Shown piece by piece: positions 21,174 through 32,915 of a DNA stretch of 64,000 nt; position 1 is the first letter of the stretch; each line of letters starts with the position of its first letter. Location of the stretch: the NCBI GenBank assembly GCA_022315425.1, contig JAIUPT010000038.1, positions 2,409,501-2,473,500 of the forward strand, in the 5' to 3' direction. Source of the DNA: Pseudevernia furfuracea. Taxonomy: Eukaryota > Ascomycota > Lecanoromycetes > Lecanorales > Parmeliaceae. The position numbers were made by a program, and so were the translations under genes. The notes beneath the pieces were generated by a model. That model did no database searches, had not been told where the DNA came from, and saw nothing but the letters and a program-made list of their open reading frames with translations.

Positions 21174-24100
21174 CTAGAACCGCCACTGTCGTAGCCATAG
21201 CTCCAACCATTGTGCATTCACCGGAACCATCTCTCTCATCTCCTGGCTTCGTTTTCTCGTCTCTTTTGTGTCAAGCCGTACATTTCCGCGGCCCTCGGCG
21301 CGCTGACGCACTAGATCCGTGAGCCATTCCATGAGCTTCACGGCTGGGTTGTCATCACCAGGGCCCGTTTTCAAATTCATACTGTCGTCGACTACCACAC
21401 TTTGCTCGAGCGCCTCAACCCACTCAGGGAGCGACACGACTCGTACTTTAGGGCCAAAGTACTCCTGTAAAACAGGCAGTAGTTCCGACCATTCCACATC
21501 ATGCGGATTGACAACGTGGTAATATGTCACACGTCCTTTCACTCCTTGGGCATCGTTTTCCGCAGCATGGAATGTATGCTCTGCTAGCTCGAGCACGATT
21601 TGCGCACAATAATCGACTGGAACCCAGTCTATAGCACCGCCCACGTCGTCCGGTAGCATTCCAAGGTATTTCGAACTTGCGAGTACCGAAGGTAGCCATT
21701 CCTGCTTACTCCACACTCCGTGCTCTCCATGAGTGACCGGCCCTGCGATTTGGCCGACGCGTAGTATAGCGACGTTTAAGCCCCACTGCTGGGCAGCGTA
21801 TTCGAGGATTATGTGGGCAGCTAATTTGCTGGAGCCGTAGCCTGGGGTGCTGAGGGAGAGCTCGTTGGCGTGCGAGGATTCGGGGACTAGAGTGGGGTTG
21901 GTATTGCTGGAGGGCCAATTGTAAACTGTTGCGACGCTGGAGGTGAAAATGAGAGCGGCGTGGGAGGATGTTGAGGCTGCAAATTCGCAGAGTTTGCGAA
22001 CGCCGGCGATTTGGGGCTCGAAGGACGGAAGGGAAAGGTTGAAGTCGACTTGCCATTGGTTGTCTAAATATGATTTAAAATGTCGTTCGAGGAAGAACAT
22101 AAGCAGTGGAGGGCATGGAGGGCGGGTTTTTCTATGCCATCGACTAAGAGACATAGGACTCACGGATGATTTGATGCACGCTACGTAACATTTCTCGATA
22201 GACATCTTGGCTGAGGCCGAGTAACGGTCTTGCTAGATCCGCCGCTAGAAACGTTGCTTTTTCAAAGTTGATAGAAAGTCCCTTGGTGGTGTTAAGACTC
22301 CTTTGTCTTGTTCCACTGTCTGAGATTCGATTCAGTGCATAGATTTTTGTTACCCTTGAGTCTGCTAGGAGTAGATCAAGAACGTAAGAACCTAAGGAAC
22401 CCGTGCTGCCGGTAAGAAGAACGGTAAAGCCTTTGCAAGAGGTCTCTGATAATGAGCGACTTGGCAAGATTTTCGCCGGAATAGTATACTCGTCCACTAG
22501 CGCTTGGAAGATTCGCTCATGGGCGTCTATTCTCGCATGACCATTCTGTAACTTGACATCAATGAGTTGAAGGATCGCTGTAGAAAGCAGGTTAAGGCTT
22601 GGATTTGCATAGATCAATTTTGGTGTGATTGTGCTCTGATCGGCTTGCGGCTTGGCTTCTGACAGTCCCCTCCGGATTGCTGCGCCAAGATTGAGAACGT
22701 GTAGGGAGTTCATGCCGGCGTTAAAAAAATCTTTATCAGACCTAGGACTAAGGCCTGCGATTTGCAAGATTGTTAGTCTTAAAGAGTCTATTAGCGCGGC
22801 GTGGGTATCGAAGGATATTGTCACAGAAGTATCCCTGGCGCCACTTTCTGCTTCTGCGTATAAATTGTTGATCTCTTCAGCATATGCATCAATTGTTGCT
22901 CCTCGCCTTATCGTCCCTGTTGTCTAATGTTAGAATCTAGGCTGCCTGATTCGGCGAGAAGCATACCTTTGCCGGCGCGCAAGAACGGCTTGTTAGGGCT
23001 TACAATCATCAAATGAGATTTCGAAAGCATGCCGTGAGTGGGTGCTATCCTATTAGACTCCATAACAGTCATCCACACATCCTCTAAAAGGCTTTTTTCG
23101 TCTTGTTGAGTTTCAGGAATCTCGTTCGGCTCCAGGATTGCTGCTGCATTGAAGCGACCGCGCCCAATCACAAGCGCAGAGCGGATAGCTGGATGCGAAG
23201 AGAGGAGGTCTTCAGTGACTCTAGGCATTAACTTCTCTCCGTTACTGAAGACTAGGATATCGTCAACTCTGCCTATGTGGCGCCAATGATGCGGCTTGGT
23301 TGGATGCTTCTTATACAAGTCCTTTGGTGAAAACTCCTGAAGGTTGGGGAACACCTTAAAGACGAATTGGAATCTTTCGAGTTTGGGATCCCGAACAAAG
23401 ACCATTTCATAGACGTCATTTTCCGGCGCGGGTCTCCAGTCGATGCCGTTGTATACTGGATCGAAATAGAAGTACTGCCACGCGTCTTCATCTGCAACGT
23501 ATGAATGGACTGTGCCTGTCTCTGTGCTACCAAGCCAATTATGTAGTGTGACATGCTTGGAAAGCCTTTCGCCGGGCTCATCAGAGATTGGCCCTATTCC
23601 AAAACCCACTTAGTAAGATCCAAGTCTATTTGGGAAAATCTCTGGCTACTTACCGCCTCCGTAGAAGACCCCTTTGAGTTTGCTGAGCCTGTTCAAAGAT
23701 GCTTGCGACTGGCTCATATCTTCTAGCAACGAAGGAGGCAACAATGCCATGTCGCAATTGCCATAATCCAAAAGCTCGTCGATGAGACCTGCATTGGGAA
23801 TTCTGTCGGCAGGCGCAAGAACCGCTGTCAGAGGCAAGTATGCCGCAACCGCCAAGCAATTACCTACGCCTGCTGCATGAAAGAGTGGAAAGGGGCAGAG
23901 TAGTCTTTGGCAATTGTGCTTCAAATGTGCGAACATGGTTCGACGACCGTTCCGAGAGGGAATCAGATGGACGTTGTCAGGTTGGCCTGCCGTACTGTGA
24001 GGTAGATATATTGGCTTTGGTCGGCCAGTGGAACTCGATGTGTGAAAGATGACGTATGGCATCTTGGCTACTTCTTCGTATTTAGCATTATAAAAGTACC

Positions 24101-24628
24101 TCGGTGCTGGAGCCGCATCGAGCCATACATCCAACTCAGGGACAGCAACCGCGTGCGTGGGGTGCAGCTGCATTATTTCCTTAATGTTGGTTGTGGACGC
24201 GTGGAGAATGATCCGGCAGTTGGTCTCTTGGAATAGGTGCACGTGGTCCTCAATGCTATTTCGCGGTGACGTTAAAAATAGCTGTTGAAAGGGCAAATGT
24301 CAGCTTTCGGGTGGAGCTAAGCGGCCTGAATTTTTGCACTCACTATGTAGCCAGCCTTGATAGCAGCTACGAGCAGAATCAGGTATCGCATATCTTGGGG
24401 TCCAATGTACGCAACGGTGGAATTTCCTTTCCCTTTTCCAAGGGTGGACTCAATCCACCAGGCAGCGTGGTCAATGGCGTTTGCGCCCGTCGCCCAAGTG
24501 ATATCCCTGAAACCATCGCTAGGACGGGAAGAAGGTATGGACAGCCAGACTCTCTGGGGTTCATATTGCGCAAGCTCTTCGATCCTCGAGGCTATCAGGC
24601 GTCGGCCGTAATCCAGATTGGATTCCAT
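21174..24628 (-). CDS. NRPS-like reductase (adenylation-thiolation-reductase)
   Basis: Complete five-exon gene: 24628-24344, 24281-23654, 23593-22967, 22916-22164, 22063-21174; 1060 residues, phases agree. Order as in carboxylic-acid-reductase/aminoadipate-reductase-like fungal enzymes: an adenylation domain (SSSTGRPKP ~177-185; GSTETG ~326-331; GRVDDIL ~412), a carrier domain with phosphopantetheine Ser584 in GMNSL, then a thioester reductase with TGSTGSLG (682-689) and YGSSK (Tyr840, Lys844). No condensation domain. All catalytic motifs look intact. It should activate a carboxylic acid as adenylate, load it on the carrier and release it reductively as aldehyde or alcohol; substrate unknown. 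An upstream exon from an ATG near 24744, joined by a GTACCT...CACAG intron, could add ~16 residues. Divergent from the ABCG transporter. Confidence 0.92.
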
Positions 24629-25893
24629 GTCTGAGCGCTGTGATGTTGCAGCTGCAGAGATGGCAAAGTTGATGCAGGTATATGGTAGTCAAGGTACTCG
24701 GAGGAGGGAGAAGCTTGTGTCTGGAGGGACGACTTTTAGCTGCATTGCGGTTGGCGCTTTTGGTGCGGGGTCTCGGCGAGCCCGCATGATGTGCGGCGTA
24801 AACCTGTTGAGTCAAGAATCAACGATTGTCAGTCAGATGAAAAGGTAGTAGCGTTGCATCATTGCATGCAAGCGATCCTTAAGTGAGCATTCCTGATACA
24901 AGCTACGTTGCATTCTGGCCGGTCTCTTGACTTATCTTGAGAGGAAGCATAGCGCCCAGCAGAACGACTTGTTTGGTAGACCGAGAGACAAGCATTTTAT
25001 TCTACCCGAGATCGGACGCTATGTAGCCAGGTTAGTATCCGCATTTTGTTGCCCAGGTGATTTACAGTGTGCGTGAGTGTTCAGTGAAACTGTGAAAGCA
25101 TTCCCTGGGTGGCGAAGTTGACCTAGCCAAGGAAGAGAAGAATTGCGGAGCATATGTGCAACAGCGACGATGATCCTATACCCAAAAAAGCATTCCTCTT
25201 CTGATTGATTCTTTGCAGTCAATTTCCAATGAGGAAAAAGCTGAAGGCAGAAAAAAGGGGGGGAATATCCTCCGGCAAGACTGAGCTTTGACTGCGGCTT
25301 GGGATCCCAGGGTGTGCTAATCTGTTCTAGGCTAGCCCCGGCCGTCAGAGCAGCGACCTTACCTAATTTAGATACAGCACTAGAATTTTAATTTGGAGCG
25401 GCTTCCATCAGTCTGTCTTCTGTTTCGCCAAAATCAAAAGTTTAGAGTCACAGGGAAAACATGGCTGCGCATTTTAACCACAAGAAATCGTTCTGTACGA
25501 TACAAGTCAAGTAGTTCCTGAGTCAGAGTGTGATTGCGTGGAAAGTAAACTCGAAAACTTCTAATTACCAAACGCTGGCTCAAGAGAGTGGGGAAAGCAC
25601 AGTGGCAATCTGTCAAGGATGATCCATGGAGGATCTGAAAGGGAAGCCAAGAGCTCATGCGGGCAAATACTATCCGAGGGAAGTCACGGACCACTCGGGA
25701 CAGTATTATTTGACACCTGAGACATTTATTATTGAAATCAGTGTTAGCTCGACTGCAAGTACCCGTACATATCATCACTCCGCCGCCATGTCCAACTATA
25801 ACACTCACCTTCTCTCTGTGACCGTCATTTCTAAATTAGCTCGACAACGAAAACCTCATGTTCATCGACCATCTACAAAGCTATTGAGTAGCA
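24629..25893. promoter_or_regulatory. Divergent region, NRPS-like reductase / ABCG transporter
   Basis: 1.26 kb between two divergent starts. It presumably carries both promoters and the 5' UTRs. Short frames here have no recognisable content. No operator could be assigned. Confidence 0.4.
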
Positions 25894-28879
25894 ATGGCAG
25901 CACAAGGCTCAGATGACTTCTCTTCAGGTATCACAGAAACTCAACCAACGGGTCCACTCTTTGTCGATGACGGGGGATGCAGGTGTGCTTTGCAAGAGAC
26001 GCTGGGCAAAGAATCGTGGAGATGTATTGCCAATACTACGAGCAACATCTACTCGGGACAGACGGGAAAATGGTTCTTCGCAGCCAATCAAGACGATCCC
26101 GCATCGCTCCAAGAGCTACCCAACTCCGACAGCAACCCTCCAAATCTCGGTACGTCATACGTCATAGAAGGTAAAGGACAAAATGCGGAATTTGTGTTGA
26201 TCACATCAAATAACGAAACCACGGACCTCGGAGATATAACCTGCTCTGGCAAGAATGACACTGATGCATCATCAAACCTCTACAAATTCTTGGCAGTATC
26301 AACGACAGAATCGTTGAGTCCGTGCTGGCAGCCGGGTACTATACCCCTTATCATACAAAATGCCAACCAATGGAATGCGACGGGTTGCAATCTTGGCTTC
26401 CTCTGTGAGTGTGCCAGTTCAAGTACGCCTAGAAGCCTTCAAGAAAGCGCTGACAGTTTCATCTATCACAGGCCAGAACAACACGGCTAAAAACCCACCA
26501 ACCTACTGCCCACCTTCTCCCCTCGCTCAAGTCGCTAGGTTAACCGGTCAAACAACCCCTCCGATGGGACCCTATGAGCCCGTCGTCTGCAGCAAAGGGT
26601 ATTACTGCCCGCCGGGAGGTGCGTATCAGATCAAATGTCCGTCAGGCCACTTCTGCTCGATTGGTGCCTATGAGCCTACCACGTGCAGCTTCGGCGCTCT
26701 CTGCCCCCCTGGCAGTTACCGAGACAGGTCGTTGCTGCCTCTCATTTTGTTGATCGCCTTAGATGTGTTGCTAATATCAGCTATACTGGTTTCGAAGATT
26801 TTCTGGAATGGGAAACGTGGAAATCTCCAGGAACGTAGCAGAAAGGCGAAACAGTCGAGGAAAGCACTCCCCTTTTCCCGTTTGGGGGTCCAGAAAAAAC
26901 ATTACTTTCCTATCTGCGATGACAACATTCACTTAGAATCTAGAATATCCGGAGTGAGGCGAGCCGACACAAGTTCCCTGGCCGCAATGGACAACGACTT
27001 TGCGTTCAATGAAAGCAACGACGTGGATGACGAAAGATCAGACTCCAGTCTCCAGCAGTTTGTCCAGTCTCTATCAAGATGCACAACTGCTGCAAGTATT
27101 GGCCTCTCTTTCGAATTCGATAACCTCAGCTATCAGCCAAAAGGCTCTAGGCAGCCTGTCTTATCTCAAGTCACGGGCGAGATCACGAATGGAAGCTTCT
27201 GGGGCGTCATGGGTGCCTCTGGGGCTGGCAAGTCAACTTTCGTCAACGTTCTTATGGGTAAGCACTCGCACACTGGAGGTATCACCAAAATCAATGGAAG
27301 TGCTGGCGTCTCCTCAAAATACAAGAAGGTCATTGGCTACGTCCCTCAAGATGATGTCGTCTTGCCCGAGCTTACTGTCCGTGAGAACATCTTACATTCT
27401 GCCCGAATACGACTGCCGTCGGACTGGAGCGATAAAGATACCCAGACACATGTGGATCTTGTACTAAAGTGTCTGCAATTATCGCATGTGCAGAATTCGC
27501 GGGTCGGTAGTACTGCTGCACCAATAATCTCTGGTGGGGAGCGCAAGCGTGCTAGTATTGGCATGGAGCTGGCCGCTGCTCCGATGGCCTTATTTCTGGA
27601 TGAACCGACGTCAGGCCTGGACGCGACCTCCGCTTCCTCTATCATGTCGATACTGAAAGCTGTTTCACGCTTGGGCATCACTGTGGTGACAATCATTCAT
27701 CAGCCACGGCACGAGATTTTCGAAGCGCTCGACAGCATTTTACTACTTGGTGGGGGAAGGATGATATATTCCGGGAAGGAGGCAGAGTCGCAAGCATACT
27801 TCGAAGACTGCGGGTTCAACTTTCCCAACAGCCATAATCCAGCAGATACCATAATGGATATCATCGCAGGCCAGGGAAATCTGTACAAGAAGTTGGGCGA
27901 CACCGACGTCTCACATTTGATCGAGCAATGGCGGTACCGGCAAGACGCTATGAAGGCAGTGACAGGGTTGCCTAGTCCCAGTCCTTCTAACGTGGAGGTG
28001 GTTGCCTTGGACAAGACAATTCGAATGCGAGGCGCACCTTGGTATCGCCAGACCTTCTTCTGCCTTGAGCGGGCTCTCCTACAACAGTACAGACTCATTT
28101 CCGGCTTCTATGCAGAAATCGGCGTCGCTACTCTCGCGGGTTTTCTTCTTGGTCTCGCGGAAACGAGCCAAGATGGAATTATGTTCCGCGGCATTTTCCA
28201 GCATCCCTATGAGCTTCTTTCCTCATCGGCAGACTACAATTCGGTGCCTGAAATGTCATTACTCATTGGCGTAGCATGTGGGCTGATTGCAAGCCCACCA
28301 GGCGTCAAAGTCTTTGGCGAGGAGAAACTGATCTACGCCCGCGAAGCCTCCTCGGGACACAATCGCTTCGCATACTACATCGGCAAAGTTCTCTCCACAT
28401 TGCCCAGAATGATACTATCAAATCTACACTTCACGGTGCTTTTCATGTACCTCTCAACACCTCGAATGACCTGGGGCGCGGCATTCATTGCTAACCTGCT
28501 GTATTTTTACTGCATTTACGGCCTCTCGTCATGCGTCTCAATGGTGACAAGGCGAGAAGATGGACCGTTAATTGCGACCATGACTAGTCTCGTAGTCGGC
28601 ATTATCAGCGGCGTCAAACCGAGTCTGCACACGGTGGGAGGATGGCACATGACTTGGCTTTGGAGAATGAGTCCCGGGACATGGCTGTCGGAAGCTTACT
28701 TCACGGAAAATGTTACGCCCTGGGGCTATCTTTACAAGATCGATCAGGCGGCGGCGGGGACAGGATTCAAGTTAGGTCACTACAGTTTAGATCTAGCGGT
28801 CCTATTTATCCTGGGCACAACGTACCGAATTCTGGCTTTTGGGGCGCTGCGGCTGTTCAATCGGAGAAGTCATAGATGA
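25894..28879 (+). CDS. ABCG-family half transporter with Cys-rich ectodomain
   Basis: Two exons, 25894-26404 and 26472-28879 (67-nt intron, GTGAGT...CTATCACAG), 972 residues. The N-terminal ~270 residues are luminal/extracellular and Cys-rich (GFLCQNNT, then CPPSP and YYCPPGG...CPSGHFC...CPPGSYR), as in fungal and plant ABCG proteins with this extension. One membrane segment follows (LLPLILLIALDVLLISAIL). The nucleotide-binding domain has Walker A GASGAGKST (~418), signature SGGERKRAS (~524), Walker B LFLDEPTSGLD (~544) and H-loop IIHQPRHE. The C-terminal ABC2 membrane domain starts near LISGFYAEIGVATL. All ATPase residues appear intact. No clear signal peptide precedes residue 1, so a short 5' exon may be missed. 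Divergent from the NRPS-like reductase, so it may export that product (inference). Confidence 0.92.
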
Positions 28880-29735
28880 TAGTGACTGAGATTCACCCCC
28901 AATTGAAAGTACAATCGAGAGCTCTGGCCAAAAGATGGAAACGCATTGTTTAGCAGTCGCTGACAATCATCGAAGTTTCCTACGATGGTCAGCGGACAAG
29001 GGAAGATCTTCCGTTGTCGGCACCGGATTAATTCTTCCAGCGCGTAGTCGGTTGTATGCTCCCGTCTTCCTAATTTAGCTAGAGCATAGAGTGCGCAAAA
29101 TGTTCCGCAGCACTGCAGACCATGCCATCGCATAGCGCGTATGTTGTATCTGTTGGTGCGTTTAGCATTGGTACACTTCAAGTACCGCGATGCGCTTCTA
29201 TGTTACACGTGGCTTTTGCAGTGACATCTTCCACATGGACGATTTATTTTTTGGTACCATATCTTTGAGTCTCTCTATGCAAAAGAGTGAATAATAAACC
29301 TTCCCTGAAGGATGTTTACGTGCGACTGAGTATCCTCAGAATTTCTGCTTTTGGTGCTTGCGTTTCCAAATAGCGCATGACTTTCCCCACATAGAGGCCG
29401 CGTAAGCCATGTCATACTCTCCGTGGGAAATTTGCGATCGGGAAGTTGGTGATATCCAATATCCATTGCGAGACTCGCGCGTAAAGCTCTTCTACTCCCT
29501 ATTTTGCCTCTGTGCTACAGACTTGCAGCGTTTCGTCGCCAGTGCGCTTGAATAGCCACCTCCAATTTCGTATCGGAAATCGATAAAACATGTCGGGAAA
29601 AGCAGGAACGCGACGAAGAAGAGCATTTCTATTTAACAAAGCAAGCACGCTCGTCAAGCTGGACATTGTTAATACATTCCTTTTAACTAGCATATCCTAG
29701 GTACTGCAGCCAGCGCTTTTATTTCCTTTACTGAA
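28880..29735. other. Intergenic, weak coding traces
   Basis: No gene I can support. Minus-strand fragments at 29275-29693 (e.g. VMRYLETQAPKAEILRI in a frame with stops) might be remains of a gene. Confidence 0.35.
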
Positions 29736-31031
29736 ATGGCTTCCACCACTGCGCTCCTCGCTGCGACCTTTACGCTCTTTTCTTCCGCTCTCGCTTTTAG
29801 TCCGGACCAGTGCAATCTCACTTCCTACGGCGCTCCTACCAAAGCGGCTTGCAACACTCTTCTAACAAATATAGCAAACTTGGGAACTGGGAATACCTCT
29901 TACCTGTTCATTCCTTCTCAGTTCCCAACGCCTGAGGGACTGCCGAATAACACTAGGAAGAATTTCCCACAATTCTGGTCGACTAGTAGGTTTCTGGCTA
30001 CATCCCTCAAGACAAGAGCCGAAGTGGAGATGGAGTATTAACCCATGTCTTTATAGCTGGCTGCAAGGCAGCTCTTGTCCCGATTGAAGTCTCATCCTCA
30101 TCGGTCACCTATGATACCTCATCGTACCAGGACCTTGCCTCCACGGGTCAGATCATCGTTCAGGAATGTGTCTCCAATTCGACATCATCAGGTGGTTGGG
30201 AGCTTGCGGGTAGGCTTTTCCATCTATCTCCGCCCTTAAGGAAGTAGGGACTCATGCAGTACACGCAGGCGACAATCAAGAACTCGTCCTCCATCTCTAC
30301 GCCCCAGCATCACAAATAGATGCCACGATCAGCGAACAAAATAGCACTGAAATCGCAGCCACGTCGGAAGACCAGATCGATGATGCGGAGTTGGATGACC
30401 CGGACTATAATGACAGTGACAGCGATGATGTCGACGGAACTAGCGACGACACTAGCGACGACAGCGGCGACGACAGCGGCTTCGACGGCGGCTTCGCTGT
30501 AGGCGGCCTTGGGACTGGGTCTGCATCCGCTGCTGGCTTCGCCACCAAGATATCAGCTGCAGTAACCATGATGTCAACTGCAGCAACCATGTCCCAAGTG
30601 GCTCCATCAGCCTCGTCTTCCGCACCAGCGGCTTCCGCGAATGCAGTCATGACCTCCGGAACATTCAACTACCTTGGCTGCGAGCTCGATTCGTCCACCT
30701 CGCGAACTCTCAGTTCCTTGAGCTGGGCGGGAACTGGGCTTACAGTTGAGCGGTGCGCGTCTTACTGCGCCAAGTACCAATATATGGGTCTTGAATTCGG
30801 CTCGGAGTAAGTGTTGTAACTTGTTCCCTGTCGAGAGACTATGATGCTGACGTGCGAACCTGTAGGTGTTACTGCGGTGGCGACAGCAAGGGAAAGGGGG
30901 TCAAGTCCGCGACTATTGTCACAAGCGGTGCGAGCAATTGTACCATGCCTTGTAATGGGGATCCGACGCAGCTTTGTGGCGGGGTTGGGTGGTTGACCTT
31001 TTATCGGAACACTGCCAGTGTGACTGCGTGA
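29736..31031 (+). CDS. Secreted WSC-domain protein
   Basis: Four exons: 29736-29985, 30057-30209, 30269-30806, 30866-31031; 368 residues, phases consistent. A signal peptide (MASTTALLAATFTLFSSALA) is followed by a domain with several Cys and N-glycosylation sites. Next is a very acidic Asp/Ser-rich linker (DDPDYNDSDSDDVDG, ~165-195), then a Ser/Ala-rich stretch, and from ~residue 266 a WSC carbohydrate-binding domain (FNYLGCELDSS, ERCASYCAKYQYMGLEFGSECYCG split by intron 3, and CNGDPTQLCGG near the end). No transmembrane segment follows, so it is secreted or wall-bound rather than a Wsc sensor. Likely role is cell-wall or glycan binding (family knowledge); the N-terminal domain is unassigned. 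Confidence 0.9.
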
Positions 31032-32915
31032 GAGACTAGCTGAACAAGTCTTTGTTCTGGAGAAAAGGACGCTGAGGTGTTTAAAGAAGGCGAAGATGTT
31101 ATCGCTGTACCGATTTGTGGCAAGATTTGTCGTTGATGTTTGTGGGGAATCTCGTGATAGATTGAATGATAAACTTGAGTAACTGCAAATGGGGCAAATC
31201 ATGTACAGATCATGCTTTTCAAACTGCCGATTTGTCTGCTGGCTTGACTACCTGGCCTCCTTTAGGGCAAGGACGAAGGCCATCTCATACCGAATCAGGC
31301 TCAGCATGCTAGTACGATGATGCAATCACCAGGATTCGAATGCGCAGCACCGCTGGCTATCCACAATCCCGCATCATGAGGAGACTCTCAGTCAGTGATG
31401 CAGTCATGCTGGCGTACAGAATCTTGCTCACCCATGGGCAACCTTTATGCAGGCGATCCGAATGAGATTGGTCTGGCCAAGAACCTCGGTTACCATCGCC
31501 CAATTTTTCTATTCAAGTCTGAATGGCAATCCTTACCGCACATCTTGGAACACTCATGCACCTCGCCGTTTCTCCGTGGGGAGCATACAGTCTGTCGGCG
31601 CGTTAAGCGCGGCATCTCGCTCGTGGCGTTTTCCCGATCCAGCTGATCCTGAGACAACTAAACTACTCTCAGTCGCAATGTCGAGTGTTCCTCGATTTCA
31701 GAACCCATGACATTGGTTTGGAGTGCATGCTAGATCTTGGCTTCGCCGCTGCCACAACAACACTGAATACGATCCTTGTCTATCTTCCATGTCGATTTGG
31801 GTTTGTTTGTTTCTCACGCTAAAGAAAGCGGTGAAGATGCAGGCTTCCGAACGTAGCGCGGCCAATACGCATCGTTACATCCGTGAGGTTGGAAAATCGG
31901 GTTGCTGCCCTTGCCAGCGCCCCGTGTCTTGTCAACAATGGCAATTTCACCCAATGAGTCTGATCCCCCCCACCTCACTAAGAAGATGCCTTTCCATGAA
32001 ACCGCCTTGTTTCCTACTCGGTCATCTTCCATTCCAAGTACGTCAGTATCTACCACTGAAGATTCGATATCATGAATAGCGACGGTGTTCGAACAAGTGA
32101 GAAGAAAGCTCTGCGCAAAGCCTTCGTCAGCAGTCTATTTGCTAGAATGATACCCTATGCTCATTCTGCGGAGCCGTAATGGTAGAGGGGATGGTCCTAC
32201 GAAAGGTAATGTTCCTTCTCAATTACGTCAGATTCACACATACTCGTGATGGGATCGTGGACTGATGAGAATGATTGACCGCGAACTCATAGACTCGATC
32301 CGAACCTCGCTTTCAGACAGATGTCCGGGCCGAATTGGGTCTTGTTGCTACTTATCGGACTATAGATATTGGACGCAGCAAAGGATGTGAATGTTGGGCA
32401 TTATCTGCTAGAAGATGACAAGGGCAGTACGAGTTTGATGGGAGATCTTTATTGGGTATTGGGAAATTGGTTGAGGCTGGTGGGATCGCGACCTTATGAG
32501 GATCAGGGGTCTCCGAGGATTGATCAACGAGATCCATGGAGGAGAAGGGATTAGTGGGGACTAGGGAAGGGGTAGTCTCTCGGGGATTGAACGGTCGGGT
32601 GGTGGGGAAGATTGGAATCGGCGAGACAATATGGGAACCGGGAAAGGAGAGGGTGTTTATCACATATACTCCCAACCTTATGGACGCAATCAATGTCGCT
32701 GGACATGTTACTGGTAGGCAGATGACACCCGGAGAATCTTCTGTTCTAGTTGCGGGATGGAAGACTATTCTAGTTGAGATATTGGAAAATGCTATTGCTC
32801 CGTCTTCCGAGTTCCGAGCATGCTTGAGTAGTAGACTGCTCTCTTCGTCCTCCTGTCCACATTTCTTCATCTGGAGATTCGTCACTCACCGCTCGACTCC
32901 TTGAGGAGGCATAGC
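31032..32915. other. Intergenic, no supportable gene
   Basis: 1.9 kb. Plus-strand fragments at 32369-32904 (LMGDLYWVLGNWLRLVG) and the overlapping minus-strand frame at 32352-32885 are mutually exclusive and show no recognisable domain. Confidence 0.35.

Noticed and set aside
24561..24815. 84-codon frame overlapping the start of the NRPS-like gene
   Set aside because: Wrong frame relative to the adenylation domain; only a small in-frame upstream exon is plausible.
30405..30668. Minus-strand frame inside the WSC gene
   Set aside because: Antisense shadow of the acidic linker.
31300..31390. tRNA-like GATTCGAAT on the minus strand
   Set aside because: No cloverleaf can be drawn around it.
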